Assembly (NCBI RefSeq): GCF_954871325.1
Contig: NC_088775.1
Location: 42,013,561 to 42,077,560 of the forward strand
Direction of reading: 5' to 3'
DNA length: 64,000 bases
Source of the DNA: Gordionus sp. m RMFG-2023
Lineage: Eukaryota > Nematomorpha > Gordioida > Chordodea > Parachordodidae
In this document: positions 12,113-22,740 of the stretch, one piece after another
Numbering within the stretch: position 1 is the first letter of the stretch
Layout of the letters: each line of letters starts with the position of its first letter
The notes under the pieces: model-generated
What the model was told of the DNA's origin: nothing
Database searches by the model: none
Seen by the model: only the letters and a program-made list of their open reading frames with translations
Made by a program: the position numbers and the translations under genes

Positions 12113-12306
12113 TAGTATTGTTAAAAGGCCCGATTAAGATTTTAGCCAAAATAATATGATCTCGAGATTTGTCAAATAAAGGTCTAAATCTTTTTGACTT
12201 CTATGAGCTAAACAATATTTACAGGCTTATAAAATATTGTCTTGGCTAAAATCTTAATCGGGCCATCAATAAAAATCGACTCAAATCAGGTCGTTTAACA
12301 ATACTA
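12113..12306. mobile_element. Foldback MITE, TAGTATTGTT family, copy 2
   Basis: The ends are tagtattgttaaaaggcccg and ...tttaacaatacta, with the same inner words (gattaagattttagccaaaa and its inverse) as the copy at 11510. The flanks themselves show weak inverted similarity (gatgcttt on both sides), so it may sit inside a larger foldback. No clean 8-bp duplication is seen. Confidence 0.7.
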
Positions 12307-12404
12307 ACCATCCTAAAAAGCATCTAGCTAAGCGAGCTCCAGCTGCTACTTAAGCTTGTATTTATCTAGCATTATCCAATATCAAGAGCAGCATATACAT
12401 GATA

Positions 12405-12590
12405 GAATATTCACTGGAAGCAAACCTCCCTCATAAACCTATACCTACTCACAACCCCCCCCCCTCTCCAAAAAAAATTTCCTGGCGATATTTTTATTAT
12501 ATATTACACCTTTTTTAATTATAATGGTCCTCCATTCATAAATTTTAAAAAGAATAAATTATTAATGCTCTACTTGTAATATATTATTAT
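12405..12590 (+). repeat. Dispersed repeat family with poly-C tract, copy 1
   Basis: It contains gaatattcactggaagcaa, cctatacctac, a run of C, then cctggcgatatttttatt, acacctttttt, aattataatggtcctccatt and attaatgctctact. The same ordered words occur at 41512-41695. It is non-coding and may be a SINE- or MITE-derived repeat. Confidence 0.7.
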
Positions 12591-12773
12591 TAGTGAACGA
12601 ATTTATTATATTTTAACTATTATATTTTTGTACTTCAGTTTATATATATCTTTTACAAATCATAAATACATAATTTAATCATCATACACAATGAATATTT
12701 GAATACAATTAATCGTATTATCAATTGCCTTTAAGGTTAATTGATTCTATTACATAAATTCTCTCCTTTTTAG

Positions 12774-12853
12774 GATCTCGATTTGGAACGGTATAAATTG
12801 TTTTCTTATCCGTTTTGGATAACGGCTACTTGTACTTTCGTTCACTACTGTAG
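12774..12853 (+). CDS. Orphan coding exon, possible MFS transporter piece
   Basis: The acceptor is strong (ctctcctttttag) and so is the donor (gtgagt). The open frame of 26 residues includes RYKLFSYPFWITATCTFVHY. This pattern (short cytoplasmic stretch, PFW, hydrophobic helix, aromatic) recalls the start of the second half of MFSD1-like major facilitator proteins, but the similarity is short. I found no following exon before the hAT remains at 13.7 kb, so the gene may be broken or may have very long introns. Confidence 0.4.
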
Positions 12854-12970
12854 GTGAGTACTGTCAATTTCAATCTTTTCATTTATGATGGTGTTTTTGT
12901 TTATCCAGTCTTGTATAGGATCATTATCTTTGGTTATCGAGTATTTTATAGGATCCATGTCTTTATCCCT

Positions 12971-12986
12971 GGGGGGGGGGGGGGGG
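12971..12986 (+). repeat. Poly-G tract, 16 G
   Basis: An uninterrupted run of 16 G in AT-rich DNA, followed at 13003 by ggggaggcttcgccccc, which can form a GGC-TTC-GCC hairpin. It resembles the poly-G plus hairpin arrangement at 41085 and 52806. Run length may be uncertain because of sequencing error. Confidence 0.8.
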
Positions 12987-13689
12987 TTAAAAATTTTGGG
13001 GAGGCTTCGCCCCCAAACTCTATTTTTAAATTTTGGCAATATTATGTGCTTTATTAGTGTCTAACCACTATAATAGCCAGCATAAAAAACAATATTAGTA
13101 ACAGAATTTTGGCCAAATATGAGCTGAAAGCATTATTCTAAAAATTTTATCAATGTTTAGTCAATTGCAAATTAATTTATCTGTAGAAAGAGAAAAAAAT
13201 TGCCCCCCCCCCCTCCCAAACCTTCCATTTTTTATTATCACTCAATATATCTTATTGAGTGTTAAAAATAAATATTAGATTTTATTTATTAAAATACTTT
13301 AGCAAAAATATCATCCCTTATTAAACTATGCATTTATTTTAAAATGATAATATACAATAAAATAAATTTCAAAATGTAGAAATTATATACAGATTATTAT
13401 ATTAAAAATTTTAAACTATATTTAAAATAAATATAATCAATAAAATATAAGTAATTCTTGTACGTTATTTAAAATAAATATAATTTAACAGTTATAATTA
13501 ATACAAATGAATCAAAATATAAATAATTCTTATTGCAAATGCAATACTGTTATTAAAAATAGCATAATATAAAAAATATATAAATATTATGAGTAAGAAT
13601 TCATTATAATTAAGTTTTGCATATAAAAATTTTATGACTAAGAATATATTATAATCATATAGCAGTTTTATGATTTGAATTTATAAAGA

Positions 13690-14720
13690 GAGGTCTACTT
13701 TTCTCTGAGATTTGGCTAATTCATTTAGAATCAAATTTTTATCTAAAATAATCTCCTTATAAATATTTAATAGGGGTAATCCATTTAAACGGTTTTCACC
13801 GGTGCTATTTCTTATATAGGTTTTAACCTTTTCAAAGTTGAAAAAGACCTTTCATTAATGTAGGTACTAATCGGTAAAGAGCTATCTCCTTTACATTCTT
13901 ATATTTCATGAAATTTTTCATCCATCTTATCTCTGATATTTGTTAATATCTCAACAATATCCTTTGCCCTATCATAACCTCCCTTAAATCCAAGTCAATT
14001 TTTTTGTAGCATTTTGCTAAAATCATATGTATAATTAAATAAAAAATATACACATTTAATTGATATTAAAAATTGTCCCTTACTGCTATAGATAATTGCT
14101 CTATGTTACCAACATCCGAAGTCTCATCGCCAAAATATTAAAAAATGGTGATGCTTTCACTTTTGTAGAAATCTTTCAATATGAACCTATTGCATATGGC
14201 TCTTATTTTATTTTGAATACTTGGACTAAGGTAGGTGGCATTTTTAGCAGAGCTTTCAGAAAGCTTTATATGTATTTATCATTATTATTGCATAAAATTT
14301 TCAACAATTCCTTGAAATTCCCTTCATTATGAGAAGAATATGTAATTGTTAAGGGACCAGCAGATATTTTATAAACTCTTAATGCTAAGCCCTGCCTCCC
14401 TAACCAAATGATTGCATCAATTATTACATTTATTCTTGCTCTGTTGGTTGTAACAATATCAAATTTTATTTTATTCAATACATTAGATATTGATATCTTT
14501 TGATTCATAGAGATGGCTTTTAAAGCATCCGACATCTCGCAAGAATTGAGATATTTATTTTGTTGATGATAATTAAAATTTTCAAGAGCATCTTTCCATC
14601 TTGTATATATTTGACTTTCCAATGTTCTGAGTTTTTGTAACCCGTTTCCAGCATATCTTGGTGAAAAAATGATGCACACTTTACAAAAAGCTCCCTTTTA
14701 ATAAACTTAGTAAGCGCCAC
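13690..14720 (-). pseudogene. hAT transposase remnant (TTF/ZMYM1-like type)
   Basis: On the minus strand, 14679-14266 encodes a segment with RWKDALENFNYHQ, then IIWLGRQGLALR and NEGNFKELLKIL, matching the N-terminal half of DUF4371-type hAT transposases (TTF-type zinc-finger hATs). Downstream, minus-strand 13890-13690 carries NERSFSTLKRLK followed by NGLPLLNIYKEI, the hATC dimerisation motif. The middle is missing: the two parts are only a few hundred bases apart, whereas the full protein usually has several hundred residues between them. It is a decayed, internally shortened DNA transposon gene. Confidence 0.8.
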
Positions 14721-15236
14721 TTATATTTGTTAAGCCACGATGCTTGAAATGTTAAATTTCTTTTATCCAAGGACAATTTGGAAATTTATAACATTTGTCA
14801 GGTATCCAAATATTTTTAATAGCTTATCATTTTTAATATGAAAATTTAAGTATAATGAAACATCTTTTTGATGAGGACAGTGTTTTTCTATATTTTTTTT
14901 AGATTTTAAAAATTATATGTTTCAATATGAATTTTAGAGTTCAGATCTGAGGAGCACAACAAGAAAAGAACAAGGGCGGAATGCCGATCCTACGGCCTTG
15001 CGGGCAAATATTTTCTAGCGGCCTCATTTTTATTGTGGCTAAGGGCGTTTTTATTATTTCTTATATTTTTGGACAAAAATGTCAATACGATAGGTTAGAC
15101 ACAATTTTATTAAATTTTTATTTAAAAAAGACTCATATAAATGAGAATCCCACATTTATTTAAAGAATTGCACATATAAAATTATATAATTGAACTTATA
15201 AAAACATATACTTATCGCAATTGTGCATATAATAAA

Positions 15237-15257
15237 GTATATATATATATATATATA
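15237..15257 (+). repeat. (TA)n microsatellite
   Basis: About ten TA dinucleotides in a row. A similar run lies at about 57468-57487. Confidence 0.8.
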
Positions 15258-15523
15258 CTTATAAAATTATTACTTATACTATAAAATTTACATAAAACAC
15301 ATCATACTGCACCGAGTATCAGATTTTTTGTATATTAAAATCAAGCATATTACAAATATAGTCCAAATAGAATTCTTTTACAACAGGCATTAATATAAAG
15401 GTCTTCAATTAATCGTGTTCATATTTGCCCTCAGCCGATTTTTATAATTTTGAAATTACTATATGTTCTTTAATAATTTACTAATATGTTGTCATAAAAT
15501 AGATTAATGTACGCATTTGTGAG

Positions 15524-15992
15524 CAGAGTTGGGCAGAAAATTACAAATTGCGTTGCGTTACATAACATATCTCACATTTTAAAAATATAACAAAGAGGCT
15601 TTGTATCATTATGTTTGTTTGTGTAACTTAAGTTTTTTGGACTTTTAAATTTCTATTCTTTTAAACCAAAATAATTTTTTTAATATAGAAATATTTTTTT
15701 TATAAATATATATTAATGTTAAAATGGAATGTCTGATTGTATTGGTTAACAGAAAGAAGGGAATCCAATAAAACTACGAATAGAATTTCTTCAAATTCTA
15801 ATACTTTTTACTTTATTTCATTTTTCTATTTTCATTTATTTTTATTTTTAATTATGTAATAAAGTATTTTTATGTAACTATTACATGTTCTAAATAAAGA
15901 TAAAACCGCTCGCTTTTTTTTGAAGTGAAATTGTTACTTAGCCGTTTGTAATAGTAACCGCTAACTTTTATTAAGTAAAATGCCTAACTCTG
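15524..15992. mobile_element. Non-autonomous hAT-like MITE, CAGAGTTGGGC ends
   Basis: The left end is cagagttgggcagaaaatta and the right end ...taaaatgcctaactctg, whose reverse complement is cagagttaggcatttta. Subterminal words gcgttacataa and gtaatagtaac are also roughly inverted. The flanking octamers tttgtgag and gttgtgtt share five of eight positions. No transposase is encoded. CAGAGTTGGGCA ends followed by gttac words are, as I recall, common on animal hAT MITEs. Confidence 0.65.
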
Positions 15993-17900
15993 GTTGTGTT
16001 TATATTATAGCTTCAAAGAATCTCATGGATACATATTTAGCATTGATAACTTGGTTGGATTTTGTTACATGTTGGTAACATGTAATATAAATTAAATAAT
16101 GTATTATTTCAATTTAAAGTTTAATGTTTATAAATGCGTTAATGTCATATTATACTATATTTCTTTATTTAATATTGTCTAAAGTATTAATACTTTACAT
16201 GTCCATTTAAATGTTTACTGTTTAAGGCAATATTTAGATCGTGATATATAAATTGGACATTTATTTATATTGAATTATGTTTAATTTTGAAATATATATA
16301 TGTATTATAATAGAAAAAAAGAAATAATAAAACTTTTTCTTTAAATAAATACTATTATCATCGTTTCTGTATCTCAAGACCGTTATCAACTACAGATTCC
16401 AAGACTTTTATCCACCAATTCTCATTGCAAGACTACCCTACTTGCATTAGATTTACTACTTATCATACATTATTTAATTATGAAACTATCTTCAAGGCCA
16501 TACCTTATTTATTTCATCAAAATTCTTTCGATACATGTATTGCACATTCGATAATCATATTCGCCGAAAATCTTAAGGCTTAATTAATCGGATCCTCAAT
16601 CGGATCTTTGAGCGTTCATCACTTTACATCCTCCTTAAATTAATTCGAGTTTTTAGCATTATATTTTGTATCCAGATGTTATCTGGCAGCTTTAAAACAA
16701 GAATATTTTTATTTAAATTTATAGCCATTTTAAAACTTTATTTCGAATGGAGATAAAGATTATAAAAGATGGCATCTTCAATCATTTTCCAAGTGATAAA
16801 TCTTCAAATTATGTTTAAAGATATAATGAGAGCCACCAAAAATTAAAGCAGATTTAACATTTTTTGGTCAGATTCTCAATTAAAGATTTAGCCTGATGAT
16901 TTTTCCCTTAGAGATCGTGAGTAAGCTCTTTACAACATATAACTATATAAGGTCTTTATCATGTGCCCACCACCTTGTTCCACTTATTTATTTGGAGACT
17001 TGGCAATCTCCTTTAGCCAGAAAAATTATTTTCAGATCAACTGCTGTCTTGTATTATATATTTGTAAACCACTAGTTTGCTACCTATTTCCATTTTTTTA
17101 TTATTAAATTCCTCATTATAACTAGAACAGTATTAATAACTTATTAGAGAACTTATTCCCATGGATTTTAATTTATCGGGGAGTTTCAGCTTTCCTTTTC
17201 TTGCTCCTGAAAAGCGCCTTTTCTAAATGGTGTCTAAGTATTTTATCCTTTTTTCATAAGATTTATATCATCTCAAAGGAAATTCCCGTGTGTGTTTTAA
17301 ATTTTCAGTTTCAAAAATTGATAAGTATTTCATTATGGTTTGATCTTCTGTAGGAATTGTATATGGATATTGAATTTAATATTTTATAGCTAATTAAATT
17401 ATAAAATATATAGAAATTTTAATTAATCAAGACTTGACTTATATTAAAAATCAATATAATAACATCTAAATGATAATCCTCAAAAAATGAATTGATATGA
17501 TATTCTATGACAACCTTTATTATATGAAATATATGAATATTACAAGACAAAATTCATAACTAATATGATAAAAAGAAATAATATATATTTTATTATTTTT
17601 TATCGGTCTCTTTCATTTTTTTATCAATTGGCCTCAAAAATCGTTATTTTCTTGGGGCCTCGTGGGCGAAATGCCCACTTGGTCTTATGGGAAAGATATT
17701 ACTAATTTGTATCTAAGATACAAGTTTTCACAATACTGCCCAAATCTACTTGTGCTTATAATGTTGTACTATCTAAAAATTGTTTGGGAAATAACACAAA
17801 TCGAAATGATGGGCTTTATCATATAAAAAAGGGTTATAACTAAATAAAGCACATTGCAAAATTTTAATAACTCAAAATAATATAGTTTACAAATAAAATA
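15993..17900. other. AT-rich non-coding DNA, possible old repeat at 16.4-17.3 kb
   Basis: No gene is recognised. The part from about 16380 to 17340 is less AT-biased and looks like decayed transposon sequence, but no motif can be named on either strand. Confidence 0.4.
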
Positions 17901-17925
17901 ATGGAACTCAATTATTTTATAAAAT

Positions 17926-18200
17926 ACCATACCATCATTTGATAATTTTCCAGCCAAATCTACTGATACCTCATATGCTTTTATAAAACATAATATTTTT
18001 AATTATAAAATAATAAGAGAAATTATAAATAATTTAGAATATACCATCATCATTTGATGATTTTAAGCTAACTCATTTGTTTTCCCAGGGTATAGTATTA
18101 CTTGTATTACTAATTGAAAAATTTAATAAAAGATATTATAAGTGAATATCATTACCATCGTCATTTGAGGATTTTGTAACCAAATCAACTGATGGCTGAT
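17926..18200 (-). repeat. Diverged tandem repeat, ~115 bp unit, three copies
   Basis: The words accatcatttgataatttt, accatcatcatttgatgatt and accatcgtcatttgaggatt recur at about 17930, 18042 and 18152, each flanked by related sequence. On the minus strand each encodes a similar short peptide (GKLSNDGMV, SSNDDG), so this could be a tandemly copied small exon like those in hAT-2 and the Helitron. No host gene is evident. Confidence 0.55.
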
Positions 18201-18358
18201 TTTTACTAGCAACATTCATATATATTTCTAATTCAAATTACATAAATTTTATAAATAAATTAAAATATACCTTGATTACGATGTGAAAAAATTTTTCGTA
18301 TATCATGCTGTAATTAAATGATTTTTCTTTTATTTAAAAATTAATTATAAAAAATAAA

Positions 18359-18487
18359 CTAAAATTTTAAAACTATGTAATTAGTTTAACAATATAAATT
18401 TTATTATTAAATTTATAAATATACTAAAATTTAAAACTATGTAATTAGTTTAACAATATAAATTTTATTATTAAATTTATAAATATC
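18359..18487 (+). repeat. Tandem duplication, ~65 bp unit
   Basis: The segment aaactatgtaattagtttaa followed by caatataaattttattatt and aaatttataaatat is repeated head to tail almost without change, a recent local duplication. Confidence 0.9.
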
Positions 18488-18704
18488 TAATTTAACTATG
18501 CCAGAAAATATTTACAATATATCTTTATTGTTATTTAATATTTTAAATCATAAAATTTTTAATTTATATTTTTAAACCATGTGATTAAAATTGAAAATTC
18601 TTATTTGTTTTGTTTAAAATATATTTCATTTTGATATCGTTGATATTATTTTATTTTTAAATTGAAACCGTTTTTTAAATGAAATTATTCACAATAAAAA
18701 AAAT

Positions 18705-19420
18705 TTAAAAAAAATAACCCCAAAGCCCCCTCCCCCTGTCTTCGCAACTGTCTTTTGTTATTGAATTTTGTATAGAATCAATTTCATTGATTAGTGGTAT
18801 AGTTTGCCTAGTTTCTCCTCTTCCTTCCTTCCTATTTTTTAAATTGGAGTCGTCGAACCTATATTTTAAATGATTAATATGTCTTCTCCATAAACCTAAT
18901 TTAGTCTCAGCTAAAAATGTCATTGGTACTGTTCTTTTACCAATTAATACCTGTAATCCAAATATCTTTTTAAAAATCTTTTGCACATTTTATCATTTAT
19001 ATTTAAAAAAAACCTGGTAACTGGGGTATGTATGGATGAGGATAACTGGTTTTATTAATTGTAAAGGTCCTATGGGTTGATATTTAAGCATAATTGAACT
19101 TGGTGATTGTTTTATGGTTATTTGTGGCGTATTTCGATAATTAAACAGAAAATCTTGTATTTTATTAGAATCATTATGTTTTTTAAAAATTTTTTTAAAG
19201 TTTGTGCTAACCGCTCTGCTTCTCCGTTGGTTCTAGGGTGGTACAGAGCACTATATATATTTCTAATTAAGAATTGTTTGCAAAATATACTGAATTCTCT
19301 ACTTTGAAATGGGGGCCCATTATCCGTAAAAATCGTATTGGAGTAACCGAAAATAGCAAAATGTCTTAATAATATTTTTCTAACTTCAGTAAAACTATTT
19401 GTCGACAGTTTTTTGTAAAT
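18705..19420 (-). mobile_element. Ty3/gypsy LTR-retrotransposon fossil, integrase C-terminal part
   Basis: Minus-strand segments match the late part of a Ty3/gypsy integrase: TDNGPPFQSREF near 19300, the YHPRTNGEAERL signature near 19220, NYRNTP near 19130, and near 18870 a LWRRHINHLKYRF stretch typical of the integrase tail. Only this part of pol is present; no LTR pair was found. It is an old, broken copy with several breaks. Confidence 0.85.
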
Positions 19421-20410
19421 CAGCAGAGTTGTTAAAGTATCTAGATATAAAAATGTGGTATCTGTGTCTAGATAGATTTTTGATTAAAGTATCTGTATCT
19501 AGATATTATTTTAGAGGTATTTGTATCTGTTTTAGATACTTTTTAAGATACATTTTGATATACTTTTATTTAACCCTTTTTTATATTATAAATAAAAATA
19601 CTTGAGTGTAAAATTTATTTTATTTCATATAAGCATATAAATTAATATTAATATATATATTAAAAAATTATATATATATGTAAAATATTAAAACTTATAA
19701 ATAAAAAAGAATATATAAATATTAATTAAATATTATGTCCGAGTTATAAATAAACAAGCAAATTCTGATTTTACAATCCATCTCAAGGAATTTGCCATTT
19801 TTAATTGCAATGGAATTGGTATTTTATTTTATTTTATTTTATTTTATTCTATTATATTAATTTTTAAGATTAATATTGATTACGAAAATGACAACATTCC
19901 ATGGCCAATTTATAGACCATATTTTAAAATAATATTTCAAAATAAAGAAAACAAATCTCTGTTAGTAAAATGCTTGCCATGTCCAAAAAATATAAAAATT
20001 CAGTTAGCATTACCTCAACTTGCAACATTGTAAAAGATTTAAGGGTATAGATACTAAATAAATGTTTGCATTTTAAATTTTAAGAGAAAACATCAAACAC
20101 TCTTAATCCAAATATTAAAGGGGAAGGAGAAAAAATCTATTAAAGAAAATATTGGATTAGGCTCATCGTTCATTTATTTTTTTTCAAGAGACCTCAGACT
20201 TTAACCCAAACCATTTTAGATGATTTAATATCTGATTTTATTATAGATATGATTCAGCCATTTTCAATTGTTGAAAATCCTTCATTTATAAAAATGATCA
20301 AAACATTAGCTCCAGAAAAAATTATAATTTGCCGACAGACAGTTGTTGTTACTCTGAAATCTAATAATTATTTATAATCATTTAATCATATATTATTGTT
20401 AAAATTCCTT
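19407..20410 (+). pseudogene. hAT transposase remnant (BED-finger/Hermes-like type)
   Basis: The left part begins cagagttgttaaagtatcta (near 19421) with repeated gtatctagata words, a terminus style of hAT elements. On the plus strand, 19884-20040 encodes PWPIYRPYFKIIFQN followed by a C..C-type stretch (CLPCPK), and 20200-20370 encodes IDMIQPFSIVENPSFIKMIK with TLAPE. The second is the conserved block upstream of the catalytic core in hAT transposases. The rest of the transposase is absent, so this is an old fragment. No right terminus was located. Confidence 0.65.
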
Positions 20411-20763
20411 ATATGAATCAAAATGTCGAAGGCTCGTGGGAGAGACTTTAATGAATTTAATGGAACCTAGTATTAATAAAAAAGAATATATATAAATATT
20501 AAATAATTCTATAAAATCTTACGAAACCAAATCTCGAAATTTATACTACAAAAATAAGTTTCTTGAATTATAAAATTATACACTACATTTTTATTTTAAA
20601 ATTTTTTCATTTATATACATTTTTTTAATATGCAAAAAAATTACAAGTATTTAAAAATTCATAAAAAATAATAAAATTACAAGTATTCATAAAAAATAAT
20701 TAAAATTACAAGTTTATTCAAGTTCATAAAAAAAATAAATTCCTAGACTGGATATTCAAATTA

Positions 20764-20867
20764 ATACTTAACAATCGTCGATCACATATTCACAAACTAA
20801 CAAATTATATAAAAATATAATTTATATATAAACTAATACTTAACAATCGTCGATCACATATTCACAA
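20764..20867 (+). repeat. Direct repeat, ~35 bp, 70 bp apart
   Basis: The string taatacttaacaatcgtcga followed by tcacatattcacaaa occurs at about 20763 and again at about 20834. It lies just 3' (minus-strand sense) of a gag-like fossil piece and may be part of that element's terminal region. Confidence 0.75.
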
Positions 20868-20895
20868 AGCGAATATAACACCTCCACCCTTAAGA

Positions 20896-21135
20896 CTAAC
20901 CTTCCACTGCATCTTTCGTTGGTTCCCCATTCTCCAGCACCGAAAACGCTGTATTGTTACTTGAGGTCTCTACTGCTATTGGACAGAACCTCAACTTGTG
21001 CATCCCTCCGCACGACCAACATTCTAGAAGGTTTTTCTCAATATGGTTCATTTCTTCGTTCGAATCGTTGTCTCTTGGGTACTTACTGCAAGAGTTCCCA
21101 TATCTCTTTTGCGCTTCCGTTCTTGCAGCTTCCAT
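20896..21135 (-). mobile_element. Ty3/gypsy fossil, Gag zinc-knuckle piece
   Basis: The minus-strand frame contains CWSCGGMHKLRFCP, a Cys-Cys-His-Cys zinc knuckle of the C-x2-C-x3-H-x4-C spacing found in some Ty3/gypsy Gag proteins. It lies downstream of the integrase part at 21576-22409 in the same orientation, the reverse of normal element order, so it probably belongs to a separate or rearranged copy. Confidence 0.65.
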
Positions 21136-21302
21136 TCATCTGTTAGATTCTACTGATCCATCCACCTCTCTAATTTCCATCTTTATAATCTTATTTCCTA
21201 AGCGAAAGTATGACGCCATCTACAAAAATTACTATAAAAATATATACATATTCCATAATCTTAATGATATACAATCCACATGATAATTCTCTTAACCGTT
21301 TT

Positions 21303-21580
21303 AACCCTTATAAATTATGATTCTCATAATTAGGTGTAACATCAATTTTATTTCATCAAGAATTATGATTCTCCTAATTAAGTCTATCATCAATTTATTT
21401 CTTTATAAATTATGATTCTCATAATTATGTCTATCATCAATATGATTCTCATAATAATGTCTATCATCAATTTATCTCTTTATAAATTATGATTCTCATA
21501 ACTATGTCTATCATCAATTTCATTCTATCTGAAAATATGATTCTCATAATTATGTCTATCATCAATTTATTTCTTCTAAT
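21303..21580 (+). repeat. Minisatellite, ~50-55 bp unit, about five copies
   Basis: The words attatgattctcataattat and gtctatcatcaatttat recur through the segment with a unit of about 55 bp and one shortened copy. It separates the Gag-like and integrase fossil pieces. Confidence 0.85.
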
Positions 21581-22740
21581 TATATCCAATATCTCTTTCT
21601 TGCCCTAAGCTTCTAAGTCTTACTTGTTTCAAGTGTCTAGTAAAGGTTCCTTCTTGCCCTTCAATTTCTACTTCTACTTTTTTTCTTCCTATATTCTTAC
21701 TTACTATACCCTTCCCCCATTTAACTAGACCATCAACCAGTAGAATCCATACAAAACTTCCAACTTTAAATTTTTCATCATATGTTTCATCCTTTTGCTT
21801 TATCCTTTCTTTCAAAAAATCTAATTCAGTTCTTGTTTTTCTACCTAAAAACATCTCTGCTGGTGAATTTCTTTTGCCAGTCTTAGTATTGTTATATGCT
21901 AATAATAACAACAACCATTTTCCCTCTCCATATTTTTCTTTTTTTAACCAGCTTTTAACAATAGCTACCATTCTCTCGGCTTGCCCATTACTTCTCGGGT
22001 AATGTGGTGGCGATACTAAATGCTTCATATTCCACCTATCACAAAATTGGTTAAAAACTCTACCTTTAAACGCTGGGCCTCCATCTGATATCAAAGTTTC
22101 CAATAATCCATATTTACCTGCAAAATCTTTTATTTTTGTCAACGCTATTTTTGTCGTTAAACCTGAAACTTGTTGACAATCTATCCATTTCGATCCAACA
22201 TCTACCATGATAAAATATTTTCTTTTATCATATTCTAAAAAATCTACATGTATTCTTTTACCTGGAATGTCCGTTTCTGGCCATTTATCTGCTTTATTCT
22301 TTGCTGGTACATTAGCCCACATGTTACATGTCTCACAGCTTCTAGTTAATTTTTCAATTTCACTATTCATCTTGGGCCACCAAATATATTCTCTTGCTTT
22401 ATTCTTCATTCTTTCTATGCTTTGATGTCCTTGTATGTAATACGGCTAATGTATCTTTTCTTAACTTACTCGGTATCCCTAATCGATATCCTCTCAATAA
22501 ACAATTGTCTTCTATATTTATTCTTAAAGGCTTTGTCTTCGCTTTTCCATACTGTCTCTCCTTTCAAACAAGTTCTAATTCTTATTAATTCTTCATCTTT
22601 TTTGGATATCTCCTCTACTCTTTCGAACGTTATCGGTTTTTCTCTCTTCATCTTTTTTGGATATCTCCTCTACTCTTTCGAACGTTATCGGTTTTTCTCT
22701 TGTATCTATTTTTAAAGCTCTTATAACTTTACTATCGGGA
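21576..22740 (-). mobile_element. Ty3/gypsy LTR-retrotransposon fossil, integrase region
   Basis: Minus-strand 22409-21576 reads as a Ty3/gypsy integrase portion: the zinc-binding end (CETCNMW), a catalytic-core start (HVDFLEY), SDGGPAFKG, then HYPRSNGQAERM and NNTKTGKRNSPAEMFLG, followed by a basic tail. The adjoining 22466-22740 carries the linker sequence that precedes integrase in such elements. Gag, protease and reverse transcriptase are not seen here and no LTR pair was identified, so this is a partial, broken copy. It abuts hAT-1 at 22741. Confidence 0.9.

Noticed and set aside
12845-13057. Opposed small frames with poly-Pro or poly-Gly over the 16-G tract
   Set aside because: The proline/glycine runs are just the homopolymer translated on each strand. 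Neither frame has any other support.
16380-17340. Decayed retroelement on the minus strand
   Set aside because: A few fragments look protein-like but no diagnostic motif is present on either strand.
20919-21283. Plus-strand frames of 75 and 109 residues
   Set aside because: They are antisense to the Gag-like zinc-knuckle fossil and show no family features.
22207-22715. Plus-strand frames of 64-97 residues
   Set aside because: They are antisense to the gypsy integrase region.
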